Positions 1 through 8,539 are shown, counted from the stretch's first letter. The stretch is DNA of 16,056 nucleotides from Funneliformis mosseae (GCA_910592005.1 CAJVPP010002159.1:1-16056); one strand, 5' to 3'. The notes: generated by a model from the letters alone, not told the origin. Numbers and translations: made by a program.

Positions 1-76
1 ATACTATAATTTGTTCAGATTTATTATTAACTCATTTTTTATTTTTTTTTAAGTTTCCTCCCTTTCTATTGCAAAG
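1..76 (-). repeat. End of a dispersed repeat with terminal motif CTTTGCAATAG
   Basis: Read on the minus strand, this starts with CTTTGCAATAG at 76 and runs off the left edge of the window. It matches the left arm of the element at 15485-15628 for about 70 bases with few differences; both contain GAGTTAATA and AAATCTGAAC at matching spacing. It may be the tip of a short non-autonomous transposon, or the 3' end of a longer element whose coding relic occupies 49-322. No target-site duplication can be tested because the other end lies outside the window. Confidence 0.7.
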
Positions 77-322
77 GTCTCATATAAATTTTCATATATT
101 GTAATATATCTATTCTTAGAAAGAATTCTTGGGTTCTCTTCAAGTATTTTTCTAAATGGATTATGAATATAGAAGCATTATATTTCTGGTATTTCATGAT
201 CATATCATTCACCTAAAGGACATAATGCTTCTAATATTCTTCTATATTCTTTGAAATTTACATCACTATAGCTTATAGAAACTAGTTTATATTGGGTTTT
301 ACTATCTAAATCTATAATAGTA
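49..322 (-). pseudogene. C-terminal relic of an unrecognised protein, two in-frame stops
   Basis: One minus-strand frame of about 91 codons ends at TAA 49-51 and is broken only by one TGA and one TAA. The translation is protein-like rather than random: it contains YSDVNFKEYRRILEALCPLG, then HNPFRKILEENPRIL, then YITIYENLYETFAIERE. There is no ATG, so only the carboxyl end is present. The last codons overlap the dispersed repeat at 1-76, and a second, frameshifted trace of the last 20 or so codons lies on the minus strand at about 15604-15675. The sequence therefore belongs to a multicopy element. I do not recognise the family. Both stops sit where CAA, CGA or TGG codons could have been. Confidence 0.55.
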
Positions 323-1130
323 TTTTAGTAGATTATAATAGATTATAATGATTTTAAAGTATTTTATTGATTTTAGCAATTTCACTGTTTTTTATCGATT
401 TATAATGATCTATAACAGTTTGTAATAATTATATTATAATAAAATATCAGATTTATTTTTATTCGATTACAAGTATATCAGGATTTATATCTTAGGCTAA
501 GCTAATTTTATATTTACATGCATATGTACAGTGTCTGGCTAAATCAGTTTGTAACATAACATATATCATATCACACGTATTACCCTAAATCCTTGCCAAT
601 TCCTCAGGAGCTGATGAATTTCTATAAATCACAAGATAATTAGCTAATCAGATTTTAGATTTTTTCTAATGGTAGAGTCTGGACAAACGCTAGATTAGCA
701 TCTGGTTAAATTTACTATATCTTCCAAAACCTAGATTTCTGATAGATACGTATATGAGTTCAGATTAAATTTATCTCTGAAAGTACTGTGCATATGACTA
801 AATTATTTTTCAAATGGTAAAGTCTGAATAAGCTTGTCTGAGCTTGTCAGCAGAAGAATGAATGAATTATGTAACGTAATACAATATGTCAAGTGATAAT
901 TTATAGTGCAGTACTTCACATATTTACGAAATTATTTATTACATATTCCAAATGTATTTCACATACTCATTTACAAAGCAAATAAAAATATAAGTCCTGA
1001 ATTGTGAGGGTAGAACTTTATTAAATTGTTTTAGCTAAAGGGTTTCAGAAGGACTAAAGTTACCATATTCTCCTAAAAATGATAGCTGAAGGCTGTATAA
1101 ACTTGTTTGAGTTCGTCAAATCTTATACGT
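323..1130. other. Gene-free tract with short degenerate direct repeats
   Basis: No convincing reading frame is visible on either strand. At 323-460 the sequence is low in complexity, with TAGATTATAATAGATTATAATG-like units. Short imperfect repeats are scattered further on: AATGGTAGAGTCTGGA near 669 and AATGGTAAAGTCTGAA near 814, and AGCTTGTCTGAGCTTGTC near 832 against AACTTGTTTGAGTTCGTC near 1099. GCATCTGGTTAA near 699 recurs near 9961. This is probably decayed repeat sequence. Confidence 0.45.
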
Positions 1131-1790
1131 TAAAATTTCAGCTATTACATATTTGATTTCATTTGCAGTTAAATTTAAGATAAATGATGGAAAAATAGAT
1201 CTATTTTTTCTTTACCTATGGTATTAAAAAGCTTATATATCTTTTCAGATTTCTCTGTCTTTTTTCGCAAAGCTTTATCAGAGCATTTTGTCTCAGGAAT
1301 CGCCACCCTAACCCCTTTTTTAATTATCGCTTCAGATCCATCCTTGCCAAACTTGGGTTTTAATTCCTTATATCGCTTAAATACAGCTTCCTCAAAATTA
1401 AAATAACTGAAAATGAGTCCTTAAGATGCTTCTTCATTTTTAGATTCAACATGATCAATCCTATTGGAGAGTTGCAAGAAAATACTCCTGTCATCATTTG
1501 TGTCATTCAGACCTAGATCTTCCAAGTCTTCAGACCTCAATACCCTCCATTATTGTTGGAGACGTTGAGACAAACTTTTCGCTCATCAAATTAGATATAA
1601 CCGAAGTTTCACTTGATTATGAATCTCTTCTAATAGAAGTTGGACTGCTATACTTTTGATTGAGAACTTCATGACATATTCTTTTGGTAAGAAAATGGGT
1701 AAACCGGGACAAAAAATGTCACAATTGGAAAAATTTTTTGTGTACCTCTGATTGTTCCCTGAGGGAATGGTTTTTTGTCATATAATTTAA
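1130..1790 (-). pseudogene. Relic of a multicopy hypothetical protein (basic C-terminal region)
   Basis: A minus-strand coding relic of about 220 codons. From 1790 down to about 1545 one frame reads through two stops (one TGA, one TAA) and contains RICHEVLNQKYSSPTSIRRD and ISNLMSEKFVSTSPTIMEG. After a frameshift near 1540 it reads SEDLEDLGLNDTNDDRSIF and SNRIDHVESKNEEAS. One TAA follows, then FNFEEAVFKRYKELKPKFG, IPETKCSDKALRKKTEKS and EKIYKLFNTIGKEKID. After a second frameshift near 1190 it ends in NLTANEIKYVIAEI. The RKKT...KIYKLF segment resembles the RKKTHRARKHL segment of the relic at 6801-8337, so the two probably belong to one lineage-specific family. Function is unknown; nothing catalytic is visible. 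It cannot be expressed as a full protein. Confidence 0.65.
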
Positions 1791-2283
1791 GAGGTTAGTA
1801 GTTAGTACATCGTGCAATAAAGTGAACACTATTATAGTATTATGTATACGAAACTAACATGTGAACATTTTTATCTCTCTAATGCACACCCCACGCCACA
1901 ATAAAAAATTCTTTTATTGATACAGGAAATAAAATATATGATTCGACTTGTAGTTGTGATACATACAGTAGATTTGCTACACGATGGTTCTATATTAATG
2001 TCTGAAAAGATTTTTCGCTTATCAAAACTATCTATCCATACTAACACCTATCCAGTTTCATTTGCCCAATCATCGAGTTGTCAGTTGTACTTACACGAGA
2101 CATGCAATGTCAGAAATAAATGAACATTAACTTTAGTAAAGCCCGCCAAAATTTTACATTGCAGGTCTTCAGAAATCCTGAACCAAAAAAAAGTGGTTAT
2201 TAGTTCGCTTTGAAGTCACTTCTTTTTGCGATCATAACCCGGTTCATATGATTATATGAAACTTTATGTCGTACATGACGACA
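1791..2283. other. No supported gene
   Basis: I see no coherent frame here. A 68-codon open frame at 1917-2123 on the plus strand has no gene-like features. The stretch at 2120-2165 (TTTAGTAAAGCCCGCCA followed by AAATTTTACAT) loosely resembles, on the opposite strand, the 5' flank of the relic that begins at 8337. It may be a remnant of the same kind of promoter region. Confidence 0.35.
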
Positions 2284-2303
2284 ATGTGATTTATTAATCA
2301 CAT
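2284..2303. repeat. 20-bp hairpin-forming palindrome
   Basis: ATGTGATT at 2284-2291 and its exact reverse complement AATCACAT at 2296-2303 are separated by four bases. It lies directly outside the inward-facing inverted repeat that starts near 2309. Similar ATGTGATT-like sequence recurs near 2886-2893, at the other end of that pair. Confidence 0.7.
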
Positions 2304-2308
2304 ATTAC

Positions 2309-2917
2309 CCGCTTACTAATTGTTCGCCCGTGATGTTTCATATTGATATATTACCAGATTTACTATCAGAGTTGAATTTTCCGTGAAAATATCAACATGA
2401 CGCAATTACCATGATATATCAAACGAAAATTGTACCACAAAATATTTAATATATTTTATTTAGTAAGCTTGATATAAAAAAAGCATTTTTAAAATATTAC
2501 ATTATTACAAGCATTTATGATTAATGAAATATACATTATTTAAAGTAAAAGTTAACATTTTGAAAGTGACATTTATTAAACATCAAAGCCTTTCTTTACT
2601 ACTATTATTGAAAGGCATATTAATTGGTAAATCTTGTGATTCAAGATTTATAATTTGTAACGGTTTCTTATTGTAATCTTGAATTTGTTGCACAGGAAAT
2701 AATATTTCCTTTTCAATGTCAGTATTTTTGGATGTTTTAGGTTTTAAACATAAATTATTTAAAGTTCACGAGCAGTATTAAATTTTACGGTCTTCTTGAT
2801 TTCATTTTTTAAGAAATGTAAAGAAAAATTATTTATAATATAAAAACAGTATTTACGTCACAATAACATGTGACTTATATAATTCATGTGATTTTCTTAT
2901 CACGGGCGTTAGTAATC
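2309..2917. mobile_element. Possible non-autonomous element bounded by degenerate inverted repeats
   Basis: The left end carries CGCTTACTAATTG followed by TTCGCCCGTGAT (about 2310-2334). The right end, on the minus strand, carries CGATTACTAACGCCCGTGAT (about 2917 down to 2898). The two match with a gap of about four bases and face inward. They enclose about 600 bp that contain a short coding relic. No clear target-site duplication is visible. This may be a terminal-inverted-repeat transposon fragment, or two separate copies of a shorter repeat. Confidence 0.4.
2583..2810 (-). pseudogene. C-terminal relic of an unrecognised protein
   Basis: The minus-strand frame ends at TGA 2583-2585 and runs for about 60 codons: NNLCLKPKTSKNTDIEKEI, then QIQDYNKKPLQIINLESQDL, then NMPFNNSSKERL. 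One frameshift upstream, another frame adds EIKKTVKFNTAREL, whose end joins smoothly to NNLCLKP. The composition is soluble and polar, with no recognisable domain. It sits inside the inverted-repeat pair at 2309-2917 and may be what remains of that element's own gene. Confidence 0.45.
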
Positions 2918-2928
2918 GTGAAATATAA

Positions 2929-3018
2929 TAGTTATTTACCGCTCAATCGCCGACATCATCAGGGTTACGGCTACGCCGTGATACCTGATGATATCTCTGA
3001 TTTCGCGATAAATAACTA
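2929..3018. repeat. 90-bp imperfect palindrome (foldback / MITE-like)
   Basis: The outer arms TAGTTATTTA (2929-2938) and TAAATAACTA (3009-3018) are exact reverse complements. ATCATCAGG (2955-2963) pairs with CCTGATGAT (2984-2992), and the centre ACGGCTACGCCGT (2967-2979) folds on itself. Most of each 45-base arm can pair. It is GC-rich for this window and lies about 110 bp upstream of the nuclease-kinase start. It is probably a small foldback element; a regulatory role on the downstream gene is only a possibility. Confidence 0.8.
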
Positions 3019-3131
3019 ATACATATTCATCATCAAATTTGAATCTGAATCTACCTAATGATTATTTTTCATAAAAGAACAATAGTTTTCCTCTATTAGT
3101 CTTCTATTTTGTGTTTGATTAACACTAAGAA

Positions 3132-3839
3132 ATGACTGAAACAGCAAATCAGTTACTAAGTCGCGTCATCCCGGTTTACACATGGCAGGCACCAGGTTCA
3201 ACCGCTACAACTAAACCAGCTTATACTCGCTTTTCACGTGTCGTGAGAGAATGGCGTTTCTTCAACCGAAGCGTCAATGCAAACTGTCATATTCTGGGAA
3301 GACAATTTCAAGTTTTTCCAACTGATGTACAAGATCTACGTATAGAAGACGATGCAAAACTTCATTTTTTTTTTAATATTTTATGACCAGTTAAAACATT
3401 ACTGGGAGGAGCAGAATTTCATACAAGATGTACTGGATTTTTGGGTGTTTCCGATTTCATTTTATGCACTAATAATCCCACAGCGGGCAAGATGCCTGTG
3501 GAGGTTAAAACGCGTCACAATTTGAGGTTAGGTAATTATCACCTTTGGGAAATTTATCGACATGTTGATCGGGCTCAAATAGCAGATCAAGATTTTAGGT
3601 TTAGAAAAAAGATCTTATCTCAGTCATTTGGCGAAATGGCTTGCAATAGTCTTCATTTCGGCATTTTGACAAACTATTCTGATACATACTTTCTCAAACG
3701 ACTGAAAAATGAACCAGATAACCTATATGTTTCTCGTGTTGTTCATCCTGATAGTACCAATCCGACTTTACGCGAGTGTGTTTTCTACATCTGTTAGCAA
3801 GCTATTAATGATATTGTCGGCAATAGATTAGATTGTGTA
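3132..3839 (+). pseudogene. PD-(D/E)XK-type nuclease domain of a Crinkler-like effector gene, interrupted by two in-frame stops
   Basis: The ATG at 3132 follows an in-frame TAA at 3126-3128. The same frame runs to the kinase at 3840 with only TGA 3384-3386 (codon 85) and TAG 3795-3797 (codon 222) in the way. The nuclease signature is GVSDFIL followed by PVEVKTRHNL: Asp108, then Glu124-X-Lys126, the metal-binding pattern of restriction-endonuclease-like domains. The later segment GEMACNSLHFGILTNYSDT fits the conserved helical end of the nuclease domain in CR effectors, where it is often fused to a kinase (family knowledge). There is no signal peptide. The TGA lies inside a possible 51-nt in-frame intron (GT 3340-3341, AG 3389-3390, T-rich before the acceptor), so splicing might bypass it. 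I see no equally good intron for the TAG. Both stops are one C-to-T step from CGA and CAG. Confidence 0.7.
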
Positions 3840-4603
3840 ATGGATGACAATTTTACATCCTATGATGATGACGATGAAGATGACGATGACGAGAATTATC
3901 CTGATAATGGTCCTGACGATGATTATGTTCCTTCTGATAATGATAATTCTTCTGACAATAATTATAGTTCAAAGAAAAGGAAGAGTTCTTCGAAGCAGAT
4001 CAGTAGCAGAAAGGGAGTAACTGCATCATCTTCCAAAGGAATCACTACAATAGGTGAATACATAGGTGGCGGAACCTTTGGAAAGGTTTTTTCTGGCTAT
4101 TATGATGGTCAACTCGTGGTATGGAAGTCTTGTGATGCGTATAAGGAGCAAGAAGTGACGGAAATGCTAAAACATGAAGCTCATATTTACTCTATTTTAA
4201 AAGAATGCCAAGGTACAAATTTTTTTCATTCATAATATTTTTAGATATTATTAACTTATCTATTGAAATATTGATATTAGGTCGTGCTGTTCCACGTTTG
4301 TTCTATAAAGGTTACATTTATGACGGATATCTTTTTGCATTAGTATTGCAATTAATTGAGGGTGCCCATCACGTTGTTCCGGAAAAACTCACTATAGAGG
4401 AAAAAAAATTAATAATCAATCAGCTCAAGTCAATACATAATTGTGGCATCCTACACAATGATATCTCAAAGCAAAATATTCTATATGAACCAAAGAGTTG
4501 CCATTACTTTTTTATTGATTTTGGCTTGAGTGAGATCGTGGATAATGAGTCGCCGAAATTGCGCAAGGAAGAAAGAAGATTAAAAAGATTTTTACAACTT
4601 TAA
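3840..4603 (+). CDS. Protein kinase domain (CR-effector type), two exons
   Basis: Exons 3840-4212 and 4281-4603 give 231 residues, or residues 237-467 of the joined nuclease-kinase frame. An acidic run (Asp/Glu, about 238-272) and a basic patch KKRK (281-284, possible nuclear signal) come first. The kinase follows: Gly-rich loop GGGTFGKV (312-319), the lysine in VVWK (332), helix-C Glu349, HND with His419 and Asp421, Asn426, and DFG with Asp440. It ends 25 residues after DFG with a Lys/Arg/Glu-rich tail, like compact Bud32-type kinases that lack most of the C-lobe. All catalytic residues are present, so activity is plausible. It probably phosphorylates protein; the substrate is unknown. The ATG at 3840 lies in frame 14 codons after the TAG that ends the nuclease part, so this may be the C-terminal part of a broken fusion or a shorter gene of its own. 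Confidence 0.75.
4213..4280 (+). other. 68-nt spliceosomal intron in the kinase gene
   Basis: The donor is GTACAAAT at 4213 and the acceptor is ATATTAG ending at 4280. TTAAC near 4250 could serve as the branch point. Splicing joins a phase-1 codon (G + GT, Gly) and carries the frame from ECQG to RAVPRLFYKG. Unspliced, the frame hits TAA at 4233-4235. The restored frame contains the HND and DFG motifs, which supports the intron strongly. Confidence 0.85.
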
Positions 4604-5385
4604 ATGTCTGGATGCATAGTGTTAATATGAAAAAATTATTGACGATTGTTCACTTCGACTAGTTCGTGAGCAATACAATTAGGAATTAGAATTACTTAAC
4701 TAAAACTATTCTTTATCAATAATAATGTATTATTATGCTAGATGGAACATAAATAAATTTTTATTGCAAGCTACAATGTATATGTAAGTTTTCGTTTTAA
4801 ATCATGAAATAAATAATATATTTGCGCAACTTATTTTTTCCAATGCATATTAAAAAACATAAAGCCTTATTTAGGAAAAATTTTATTAAATAATAAAGTG
4901 AGGTGGCGAGAGAAACATATGATGCTATCAAAGAGGGAGGGAGTACGCGGATCCTAGGCGAGTTACAGCATCAAGTTATTTCTTTTCTCTTTCATGATTA
5001 CTATAACTAATTTGTTTTTATTTCTATTTCTAACTTGTTTCTATCACTAATTACAAGATTTTCATAACAATACTCTTTTTCTACACTAGATTTCTGAAAT
5101 AAATTATCTCACCAATATCTATAGAATTTTTGTCTATCTACATCACTCCCACTCACACAGATTATGTAATAGATTATTTCCCACAAGAGAACTTCCCTGA
5201 GACGAAATGATTTTGAATCTATAGAAAAAATTCACGAAATTAGCAATGAGATAAAAAAAATAAAATAAGGTGAGGGCTTCCGATTCACACTTACCGCTAT
5301 AATTTATTTTAATAATATTTTACACCACCTCATAATATTTCGATTTTTTTATCACCAGTACGATACTGCACCAAAAATCAGCAAT
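4604..5385. other. 3' flank of the kinase gene; no further gene seen
   Basis: AATAAA at 4752-4757 and again near 4808 are candidate polyadenylation signals for the kinase transcript, 150-205 bp after the stop. From 4900 to 4975 there is a short GC-richer patch (GAGGTGGCGAGAGAAAC, then GGATCCTAGGCGAGTTAC) flanked by GATGCTATC and ACAGCATC, which can pair weakly. I cannot assign it. The rest is AT-rich without coherent frames. Confidence 0.4.
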
Positions 5386-5389
5386 TACC

Positions 5390-5700
5390 AGAAAATTTTA
5401 TTTGATATTCTGCGTCAAATTTGGTTGAGACGCGTGATGACGATGATAGTCTCGGCAAAGATCAAAATGCCGATATATAACAAAGAAAAGCAATATGTCC
5501 GAAATTTTCATGGACGTAGAGTTGGAAAAATCGATTAGCACTGTGATGACGTTTTCCTAGAATCAAATCTAACATACCTTCTCTTATTCTTGGGAATTAA
5601 TTGATTAATGATCTTGATGATGAAATAATGGTAAGCTTGTATTTCTTTTTAATTTACTTGCACAAGGCGAATAAAAGGATTCAATAACTAAGACCTTACC
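5390..5700 (+). other. Possible coding relic, CpG-richer than its surroundings
   Basis: One plus-strand frame reads NLVETRDDDDSLGKDQNADI before a TAA. Another reads IYNKEKQYVRNFHGRRVGKI over the next stretch (about 5470-5530). These are polar, protein-like strings in a patch with more CpG than its flanks, but the frames switch and stops follow. GTAAGC near 5631 could be a splice donor. It is too weak to call a gene. Confidence 0.25.
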
Positions 5701-5749
5701 TTTTTATATGATTTATAGTGCGTCTAAGGATAATAAATCTTTGGAGAAA

Positions 5750-6012
5750 TTACGTTATTATGATTCATCACGAAAATCAGATCAACAAATACTCCTGGAT
5801 TAACAAGAAGATCTTTTTTATTATTAATACATGTAAAAGCTTGAATATATGTGGAAAGTTTCGAGAATAAATTATATAGTGGCAATGACTTATTCCTGTG
5901 ATACATGGTGACGTTATTTTTGAATGATACTGCGCATTTATCAAGTCAGGTGAAAATAAAAGCATACAAACCATACAAACATAATTCCACACTCTCCTCA
6001 ACACATATTAGA
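5750..6012 (+). repeat. Dispersed repeat copy with a coding-like plus-strand frame (copy 1)
   Basis: A plus-strand frame of about 85 codons contains ITKIRSTNTPGLTRRSFLLL, IYVESFENKLYSGNDLFL and YMVTLFLNDTAHLSS. Two TGA codons interrupt it and there is no ATG. About 130 bp of it (5830-5955) match 9770-9897 in the same orientation. Both copies keep TTGAGAATAAATTA-like sequence, then TGTGATACAT, then TTATCAAG. I do not recognise the family. The minus-strand open frames across this stretch look like shadows. Confidence 0.45.
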
Positions 6013-6159
6013 TATTGACATGTAAATATATTGCGTTTAATGTGCCTTAGCCTTATTGATTATAAATAAAAAATACATATTTTTGTTCATATATGCAGAA
6101 TAATATCTTTTACTATTAATCTGCAATTTGCCATGCAAATACTGATGTCAAAATGCCAT

Positions 6160-6650
6160 TACATGGCTACGATCGCGAACTTGAATTTATTGCTTGAAGA
6201 GTTATAGCTAAGACAATATTCTGTTTCATACCATTTGTCATGTAATCCATAATTCCCATATTTTCCATCGCAAATAGGACATGGTGAGCTTCACGGTTGA
6301 GGTGATGCAAAATTATAATTATCAATCCCTCTGAAACTATTTCGGAATTTCAGGTATGTAAAATGTTCTAAGACAGACTTGATAATTAATTCTGGATCAG
6401 GTTTGGCTTCGAAAGTAATAGGTTTATTTTCTTCACATTGCTTAGGAAAAAATAAATAGGATGCTTTATTTTCTGACTTCGAATTTACGAGAAGGCTGAC
6501 TTATAATGTATGCGCTTCTGATAATTGCCATAGATTATACCCAGTTTCTTTTTTATATTTTTTGTATAAGCTGGACTGAATCTTATCTGTCAAAACGCAT
6601 GGTAAACCAGTTAATTTGGTAAGCCAATTCAGATACTCGGGTTAATACTT
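6160..6650 (-). pseudogene. Relic with a CPIC-type Cys module, same strand as the next relic
   Basis: A single minus-strand frame of about 160 codons has only three stops (TAA 6642-6644, one more TAA, one TGA). In order it reads EYLNWLTKLTGLPCVLTDKI, SSLYKKYKKETGYNLWQLSE, FEAKPDPELIIKSVLEHFTY, LKFRNSFRGIDNYNFASPQP, then CPICDGKYGNYGLHDKWYET. The CPIC start of a Cys/His module resembles CLLCSLDHDD in the relic just upstream. It may be the C-terminal half of that same gene, as the 6651-6800 gap is only 150 bp, or a neighbouring module. No catalytic motif is recognised. It is one of the most legible relics here. Confidence 0.6.
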
Positions 6651-6800
6651 TATCGGACTTGCTTATATTACCTTTTTATATGATTACAGATCAATTTAAA
6701 TTCCTGAATAGAAAGCTGTCTACTATTTCTTATCATATTTCCAAAAAAATAATTAGATCATCTTTCGAAGTATCTATGATATAAGAAAGGGGTAATGAGA

Positions 6801-8337
6801 CTATACAGTTATCTCAATTTCGCACTGTTTACATTTAATAAAGTAAGATCTGGATTTATACATACCTTCTATACTTTTCTCGTCATCATGATCTAAACTG
6901 CATAATAGGCATGATGTCTCATCAGTAATGCCATAATAATTGAAATTTTTACTATTAAATTCTCTATATAAAGTAGAATATTGATCTAATGTTTTGTTGC
7001 GAAAATAGAAGTGATTATGAAGTGGATTTTTGGATTGAGGTGAAGGTAATATATCTGCCGATGTACTTACCTTAGCCTTAATCTGATCATTCCCTAAGAG
7101 AACAGTTTTTAAAGTCACATAATTCTGATGTTCACTAGTATATTTTTTTTTTACTTGATTTATGATATTTTAGATTTGTGTGTTAGTTAGTTTAAAATTT
7201 CAGTTGCATTATATAAGACCAGCTTAATTTTATCTATTCTAACCCCATTTTTCCTGAATAACATGAGATGTTTTCTAGCCCTATGAGTTTTTTTGCGCAA
7301 GTTAGCTTGTGTGATTTTAGTAGAAAGAAATAGTTTTATTTTCTTGTAAATCATTGATCTTGCCATTTTATCCTTAATTCTACTATCAGCCGTAAGAGCA
7401 TCTACCTTATTCTCAAATTTAAAGAAATAATTGTGCCAATCTAATATTTCCTGCTGATTGGATTTTATTGTTGTTTCAAATAAATAAGATAAGTGTTAAG
7501 CAAAACCCAAAATCATATTCTCTAAACTAACGTAAGGACTGATGATTTTGATATTATCTTGTCTATTTGAGACCTCTTTAGGTGATATAGGTACACATAA
7601 TTCATGTATTAGACCTTGTTCTACAATTTGATTTTTATCAAGTGATTCCTCTTGAATTATATCATCATCTTGCTTTACAAATAGAAGATCTGGTTTATCT
7701 AAAGTCACATAATTCTAATCATTTTCTGAGGGAACGGTTTTTTTGAATTCTCTCAAAATTTCTGAAATCACCTGATCATCTTTTTCAGAGTTGTATGATA
7801 GGTTGGCAACTGTCGATTCACGTTGAAGTTTTCTCACTTTTTCTGCCTTATCTCATTACTAACAATTTTCTTATGAGTCTCAAACAAGAAACTATTCATA
7901 TCTTTCTCTTCTAACGATTTGCCATTAACCATTAAGGTACTTTGCAAGCACTTTACAGAATTAGCAGGTACTGTAGTCACCTCTGTTACCAGTTCTTATT
8001 TATTATAGCAATTCTCTTCAAGAAAGAAATTACCTGTTTTCACATCCACTAATAGTTTCTCATGATACTCTGCAACTGAATTAAAGTTAGATGTACTATT
8101 ATCAGAAGGATTATCATTATTCAACTGCTCTCTCACTAATAAGGAAACCCATTCTATTATTGCAAATCTGGTCTTAAGCTTTTTATTTTTTTGTATCAGT
8201 TCCTCAACTCTAATATCAAATCTAATATTCTCTTTCATAATCTGCTTTAGAAGCTCATCTTTTTCTGCCTCAAGCTTAGCATTCTTAGCTTTAAATTCAA
8301 TGATACGCTATTTTAATACTTCAAGCTCAGATGTTAT
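6801..8337 (-). pseudogene. Relic of a multicopy coiled-coil protein with a C-terminal Cys-rich module
   Basis: The frame begins at 8335-8337, where ATA stands in place of an expected ATG, followed by TSELEVLK, TAG (8308-8310), then a charged coiled coil (AKNAKLEAEKDELLKQI, IRVEELIQKNKKLKTRF). TAA at 7996-7998 precedes ELVTEVTTVPANSVKCLQST. A frameshift near 7835 leads to KLQREST and EILREFKKTVPSEND, TAG (7715-7717), then NYVTLDKPDLLFVKQDDD. TAA 7496-7498 precedes SNQQEILDWHNYFFKFENKV and ANLRKKTHRARKHLMLF. A frameshift near 7195 and TAA 7170-7172 precede the C-terminus: YYGITDETSCLLCSLDHDD, then SYFIKCKQCEIEIT. The CLLC..H..C..C spacing suggests zinc binding. Function is unknown. At least five stops and two frameshifts make it non-functional. 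Confidence 0.75.
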
Positions 8338-8530
8338 GATTAATAAATTTTATACAAGAAATGGAATATTCAAAAGTAAGTTAGTATAGTATATATCAGA
8401 TATAAGAAAAAATAGACATAAGTTATGACGTTACCAGATTTCTGAAACTGCGTGGTCTTAAAAAAAATGCTAAGAAAATTTTACATGATCTGCTGGCGAG
8501 TTTTAGTAAATCACAAGATGATCAACTGAT
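8338..8530 (-). promoter_or_regulatory. 5' flank of the 8337 relic with TATA-like sequence
   Basis: Read on the minus strand, this tract holds ACTAAAACTCGCCAGCAGAT near 8505-8486, a poly-T run, CTTATATCTGATATATACTA near 8400-8380, and then AT-rich sequence up to the lost start codon. A TATA-like stretch about 50-60 bp before the start fits a fungal core promoter. The first motif has a partial match near 2120-2140. Promoter function is inferred from position only. Confidence 0.35.
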
Positions 8531-8539
8531 CACTAATTG

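Noticed and set aside
1218..1406. Plus-strand 62-codon open frame
   Set aside because: It is antisense to the Lys-rich relic segment IPETKCSDKALRKKTEKS, which has the better coding character and family resemblance.
1917..2123. Plus-strand 68-codon open frame
   Set aside because: No domain, no good context, no paralogue in the window, and length within chance for this composition.
4920..4972. tRNA-like gene in the GC-richer patch
   Set aside because: GATGCT and AGCATC can pair, but there is no cloverleaf, no T-loop consensus and no plausible anticodon stem.
5724..6004. Two overlapping minus-strand open frames
   Set aside because: The plus strand has the more protein-like frame and the match to the second repeat copy; these are shadows rich in hydrophobic residues.
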